From NCBI RefSeq assembly GCF_001949145.1, contig NW_019091422.1, forward strand, positions 940,564 through 1,002,563: a stretch of DNA of 62,000 bases. The letters run 5' to 3'. This document shows positions 57,401 through 62,000 of the stretch, piece by piece. Position 1 is the stretch's first letter; each line of letters begins with the position of its first letter. Made by a program: the position numbers and the translations under genes. The stretch is from Acanthaster planci. Taxonomy: Eukaryota; Echinodermata; Asteroidea; Valvatida; Acanthasteridae. The notes below the pieces were generated by a model. That model saw only the letters and a list, made by a program, of their open reading frames with translations. It was not told where the DNA came from and searched no databases.

Positions 57401-60399
57401 GCTTGTCTTGATGCGGCTGATATGATCTCACTGGTGTTGTGTGCATACTTTTGAATATCAAATAAGGGTCAGAAGCGGTAACCAGCGAGCACGATCAGGC
57501 TCCGGTCATCGAGGAATATTCCATTTAACCTGCTGAGTCTGCTGGACTTAAAAATAAACACTTCACCCTGATCTGTGGCGTTTTGCTTATAGTTCCAATT
57601 TTGGGTCCGTTAAATTTTACGGATCATTCCAAGTCAAGAGTGTAACGAGGGGCAACTGATTGAAATCGTAGAAAAAGTTCTCATAAAGAAATGAATTGAA
57701 AGTAAAGTCATACAGAGGCATTTTATGTTCTTACGAAAATGCCACAATCTTGACCCCATGTAGTCGAATTCTCAGACTGCCACTGTTCAATACCTTGTCC
57801 CAGGAATATCCCATACCTGGCGCCTCAATGCGCTATAACACAAATTTTCACGCCCCTAATAAAGCTTCTATGCCCTTTTTATCCCTCCAGGGTTTTTATA
57901 TAACGATTAGTGTGGGCTGTTTTACCTTCGGAAGGAATTGTCGAGGCCAGATGATAAACCTCACGTCATTGACGTGTTTTTTCCTCCCCACTGAACCCGC
58001 AGGCAATAGTTACAACAAAACGGCGTGGGTTAAGTTCAACGGGTGGGCTATACGACAACGGCCCGATTGGCCCCTGAAGACATTTTGAGAGAAACAGGTT
58101 TCCCACCGACACTGAGACACTTGCTGGATTTTTTCCCCCGTCAAATTCTCGATATTGGAAAGCGCGTGGTAGCCACAGGCGGCGCACTGTTAGCGTCCGT
58201 GCTAGCCTTTGAAGCAAACACACTTACTTGTGAAACGCTGTCTTGGAAAAACTTAAATGATTTGGCGCAGGCCGTTGAACAGTATTCTCTACGGTAATGT
58301 CTTTTTTTCCTTCTCCTGGTTTGAACATTTCCATCATTAAGTGTGAAGATGATTACACCACACGAATTCAACTTCAACTGAGGTCTGTAAAATATTGGAA
58401 CGTGAGAAGTTATTAAGCGATATTTCACTTCCTGTTTTCTGATAATTGTTGTTTATGCCAAGAGCTGATGTATTTCTTTAATTGCATTGACGTAGACAGT
58501 TCACAGAATCGACGGAAGCACGTTTCTCGTTTTAGTAGCTTCTGCACACTGATCTGAAATATGAGCTTAATTAGGAATTAATCCGAAAAGTGACGGGACT
58601 CATTCGAATTAAACGAAGCAAATGGCTCCTTTCTGAAAATTGGCCGTGCAATCGAGCTTGATGAATAGAACATAATCACGTCCGGAAGTCAGCTTCAAAG
58701 AACCGTTTATGGACGCCATCATGTTCTCCACATTAGCGATGATTTGTCGCTTGACGCATTCGGGTCCCTCGGTTGCGTCTTCCCGGGGCATGACGGATGC
58801 GGCGCAGTAATGAATGTGGACAATCACTAACGTACATTACACACATGCCCAACTGGAGACACTCTGTAGGGCCATTTTTTCCCAGGATTTGATTAGCGAA
58901 CCGTGTTTTCTGGGAACACTTAGCCTTAAGTTGTCATGCGATGCAAAGTGCATTTTCTGGAAGCGGTAAGCCTGACAGCAAGGCAAAATATATCTTAAAA
59001 AGGGCCATGCCATGCGAGTAAGAGTGAGCATGTTTTTGCTAAAGTTCGAAGCAGATATTACAGCCTCTCGCTAGCGCCCAAAATGAAGACCTGTAGCTAG
59101 GTTTCCAACGATTTCTCGTAATAAATGCCCTCTTATTTGCCTTGTTATTTGTTATTATCTCTCGCAGGGGTATATATATCCCATTGCTGGGTGCAGCCGT
59201 AGCATTTGGGTAATACGTAAATATCAAACAAAAGCGTCATTGTTTCTTTTTCTCTTGCCAGTGCCATACAGTCACAGAATGTGCCGGTAATCAGATTAGA
59301 TTGAATGGGATTATTATCGGACTTCAACATTGAATGTAGAAATGTGAACTTTGATGAGTCCGTTACCGGCTAATCTCATTAACGAAGAAACTGTGAGACA
59401 GTGGAGAAAATAAGGCCGGAAACGTCACACGGGCTAATTGAGTGAAAATGTCACAAATCCAAGACACTAACACACCACTGCACAGAACCACTTAGGAGAG
59501 GTGATTGCTCGTGAGTCACACTCCAGCAAACACCAATGTTCTTACTAGGCCCTTTGGCAGTCATTGACGACTTAATGGCAAACAGGAAAAAAGGGGGACC
59601 AATTTGTTCACTGATGACCGAGAATAACCTGCCGGCGCTGGTCAACTATCCCCTTGATGACTGCACCGTCTCCAAGGCTCATATACCAGTTCTCTTCGGG
59701 CCTGGCTTGGAATAACACCCCTTGCAACCCCTGGGGACCCGGAATTCTACAATTTCCGCCGCTATTTAGAGCACAGCACACAATGACACCGGAATGAAGT
59801 GATCTTTTTTCCTGGTTTGTATAGGTGAGAGTGACTTCCATCTCATATTCGGTCGGTCACCGCCATTTGATCAGCCCCCCCTCTTTGCTGGCCTTTTTCA
59901 TTAGAACTGGCGCTTGTTGATCTCATATTGCGTGATTAACGAGACAGTCAAGGGACATTTCCATCGCAAGAATGATGCCAAGCCCGATTATCAGGTTTTT
60001 ATGCCAATGCCCAGCTACCTCGAGCAGCAATCTTCCCCACCAGCGGGCCAGTAATCCCCGTCTGCATTTTAAAGACCAACTCCAATGGTTTTGAAAGTTT
60101 GAAAATAAACTAATGTTGCATTTAGTGTGTAATAAAATATATATTTATTACCAAATCGTGTCTTTATTGCGTCAGTCTTCGATCTGACCGCTGGGGGCGC
60201 TGTTGAAAACGAAATTTGTATGATGTAATGCCGCAGAAAAAACATTGAAACTGGTATCCGTGGCGTGACTGGTTCCACTACGAACGTCCATGTAAACATG
60301 GAGCTGCATGTGCGTGCACCGCACACCGGGATCGATCTGTGTTCCAATTCTACTGTGCCGCATTATCTCTTTGTGCTCCTTTTTTCATGATTTACAATA
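54411..60399. other. Intergenic stretch with weak candidate exons only
   Basis: Several frames look faintly protein-like but none is secure. On the plus strand, a strong acceptor (CTCCCCACTGAACCCGCAG) at 58002 is followed by frames broken by stops (YTTTARLAPEDILRETGFPP onward to a GTAATG donor near 58292). On the minus strand, 58609-58827 reads PREDATEGPECVKRQIIANV then ENMMASINGSLKLTSGRDYV. Also on the minus strand, 59629-59746 has plausible splice ends (GTAG| and CAG|GTTATT) and reads GVLFQARPEENWYMSLGDGA. They could belong to a minus-strand gene or be decayed copies. I could not join them. Confidence 0.2.
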
Positions 60400-60537
60400 A
60401 TGTCGAAATCGTGCGTCATTGGAGAATGTACTAGAAATTTTCCGAAAGAATCGGGATTGAAATTCTTCAAGTTTCTGAAGAATGAGAGCACTCTTCAAGT
60501 TCGTGCTGTCGTCCGCGGCTACGCGTGCTATGCATGA
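60400..60537 (+). pseudogene. THAP-like zinc-finger N-terminus, truncated
   Basis: ATG at 60400 opens 45 codons: MSKSCVIGECTRNFPKESGL then KFFKFLKNESTLQVRAVVRG, stop at 60535-60537. The M-x-x-x-C-x4-C start and the KFFKF string resemble the first part of a THAP domain (C2CH DNA-binding finger shared by P-element-type transposases and domesticated host factors). The frame stops before the expected Trp and the C-x2-H pair. In another frame just downstream, IPNRRKKDRWLQA resembles the RRxxWLxA stretch of THAP domains and ends at a GTAAGT donor (60641), so a frameshifted copy is likely. A similar downstream stretch occurs at about 35.7 kb. Confidence 0.35.
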
Positions 60538-62000
60538 CTATCCGCCCCGAGCTGAAGTGCATCCCCAATCGGCGAAAGAAAGACAGGTGGTTACAAGCAA
60601 AGACCATGCATGCCGGAATACATTACCCATCAACGCTTGGTAAGTACAAATTCCCTGGATTGCAGGGTGTGGGTGAACAATCACCGTAAACTTGGGTTTA
60701 CTTTTTTTGAACCACCATGTAAGTGTTTTAATAATACAGACAAGAAAGTTTCATCGGAAGTGACGAGAACGTGGCTGTTTTTCCATTCTTTGAAAAATCC
60801 TTTCATCAGTACTTTTAGAGGGCGCTGTTTGCTTTTGTCCCACACCTTATCAACAGAGTTTCGGAAAAAGTACAAAAGCATTATCCCGTTAATTACCTAC
60901 CTAATTGAATTTGAGGAATGGGCTATTTGTCATTTCTACAGTCTGAACAAGTGGCTTAACATGACAAGCAGGAACGATGTGGAACTAAATCTAAATAGAA
61001 AATGTCGAAAAGTGCGACGTAATATTGGTACACATAGGCCTATGGCTATTGGGAGGCCCCTGATATCACACTTTGGCTTATGAATATGGAAACTTTCAAC
61101 AGTATGAGAACCCAAATGTTGAAGTCTCTCCCTTGTACTGCCTAAAAGGAGATGGAAAGTCATAGTCATCTCCACAGAGAACTGTCCTTCATGTATTCAA
61201 GTCACAAAAAATCGTCTTAGTACATGTCTCCTGTTTGTTATAAAACTTGCATCATGTAAACAGCCATGATAAAAGATTACACATAAACATATTGAAGGTG
61301 GCGTATTGTCTTCATCTTCTCTTGGCGAAAAGAAAGGATATCCGTTACACCCTGCCGTTAGCGGTTTGCTGCTGTGATTAAACATGGAGATGAGCATGGC
61401 AAATATGCTCCCGGAATGCTGTTGGCTGGTAAAGATCTTCATTGTGCCCGTTTAGACTCTACTTACAGATGATATAAACAGTAAAGAACTGCTCAGAAAT
61501 GTATCAAGAAAGAATCCACAACAGCCCCTGACTGGCTGACACAGAACTGCCGATAGCAGTTAGCAGTTATTAACGCCACAAAGAAACGTCAGGAAAAACT
61601 CACACTACTCTTTAAATGTGGGGGGGGGGAATGTTTCAGGGCTGGGAGCGAGTCCTTGTATCCCGCCACTTCGTCCCGCCTTTGCAATCAGCGAGGAACG
61701 GGACACATCAGTTGGCCAGCATACTTGTCTTGTCTAGCTGGCGAGCAGTGTCATCGCTTTGTCGTTAAAATGGCCACAAATTAATGGCCGCCGAATACTC
61801 AACCGCCGAATGCATGGCCTCGGTTTGGCTGTCAATGGGTCTATACATAAATGGAAACCGCGATTTTGTGTTTACCTCCAGGGAAGTCAGCTCAGTTGTG
61901 AGCATGTTATTTTTCCCCCTGATTTGTCACCCATGTGACCTGGGTCTAGTATACATTCATTTGAAGGGTACGTAACGAAATCGAACGCTTGTTATAGAGA
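60538..62000. other. Right-end stretch without a supported gene
   Basis: A 157-codon plus-strand frame at 60610-61083 (Arg/Asn/Phe-rich, for example RTWLFFHSLKNPFISTFRGR) follows the THAP-like fragment. It may be part of the same decayed element, but it has no recognisable transposase motif. The rest to the window end is AT-rich with a G-run at about 61621 and no exon I can support. Confidence 0.25.

Noticed and set aside
1-62000. CRISPR arrays, prokaryotic operons, phage or integron elements
   Set aside because: No regularly spaced repeats or Shine-Dalgarno-led tandem genes. The splice-site structure is clearly eukaryotic.

Overview
The window looks like nuclear DNA of an invertebrate animal. 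Genes are split by GT-AG introns of about 0.1 to 9 kb. Coding exons are GC-richer than the AT-rich sequence around them, and the spaces are full of foldback elements, a tRNA-derived SINE and other interspersed repeats. A local cluster of intronless rhodopsin-type receptors, SRCR domains and large mosaic adhesion receptors together suggest an invertebrate deuterostome (echinoderm, hemichordate or cephalochordate). I cannot name the species from sequence alone.

Layout. Positions 1-306 hold the 3' end of a low-complexity Gly/Pro-Lys/Ser-Arg protein on the plus strand. The dominant feature is one very large plus-strand gene. I trace it exon by exon from a probable signal-peptide exon (4239-4328) through 36 further exons (9210-42652). 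It encodes about 2,200 residues of an adhesion-class GPCR. In order it carries an N-terminal discoidin-like module resembling that of FBXL4, an SRCR domain, a Ser/Trp/Cys-rich linker, two F5/8-type-C (discoidin) domains, a MAM-like domain interrupted by a Thr/Ser/Ala mucin tract, a third F5/8C domain, a second mucin-like stalk, a GAIN domain, an intact GPS with the HL/T cleavage triad, a class B2 seven-helix region, and a roughly 128-residue basic/Ser-Thr tail ending at TAA 42650-42652. Intron phases agree from 9210 to the stop. One or more exons joining the signal exon to 9210 are unresolved.

Nested inside the roughly 9.2 kb intron 9801-19036, on the minus strand, are three intact intronless class A GPCR paralogues (11722-12708, 14334-15299, 16305-17351). 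A truncated relic of a fourth lies near 18535-18597. The host is probably a cell-surface recognition and adhesion receptor. The nested genes are probably a recently duplicated small-ligand or peptide receptor family, with no implied functional link beyond location.

From 42653 to 62000 I find no confident multi-exon gene. This stretch holds a tRNA-derived SINE (about 52165-52508), copies of a roughly 190-bp interspersed repeat, a 65-bp triplicate, a perfect 19-bp hairpin, a hammerhead-like decayed motif, a short THAP-like zinc-finger start at 60400, a CpG-rich promoter-like patch at 46.1-46.4 kb, and a few weak candidate exons, mostly on the minus strand.
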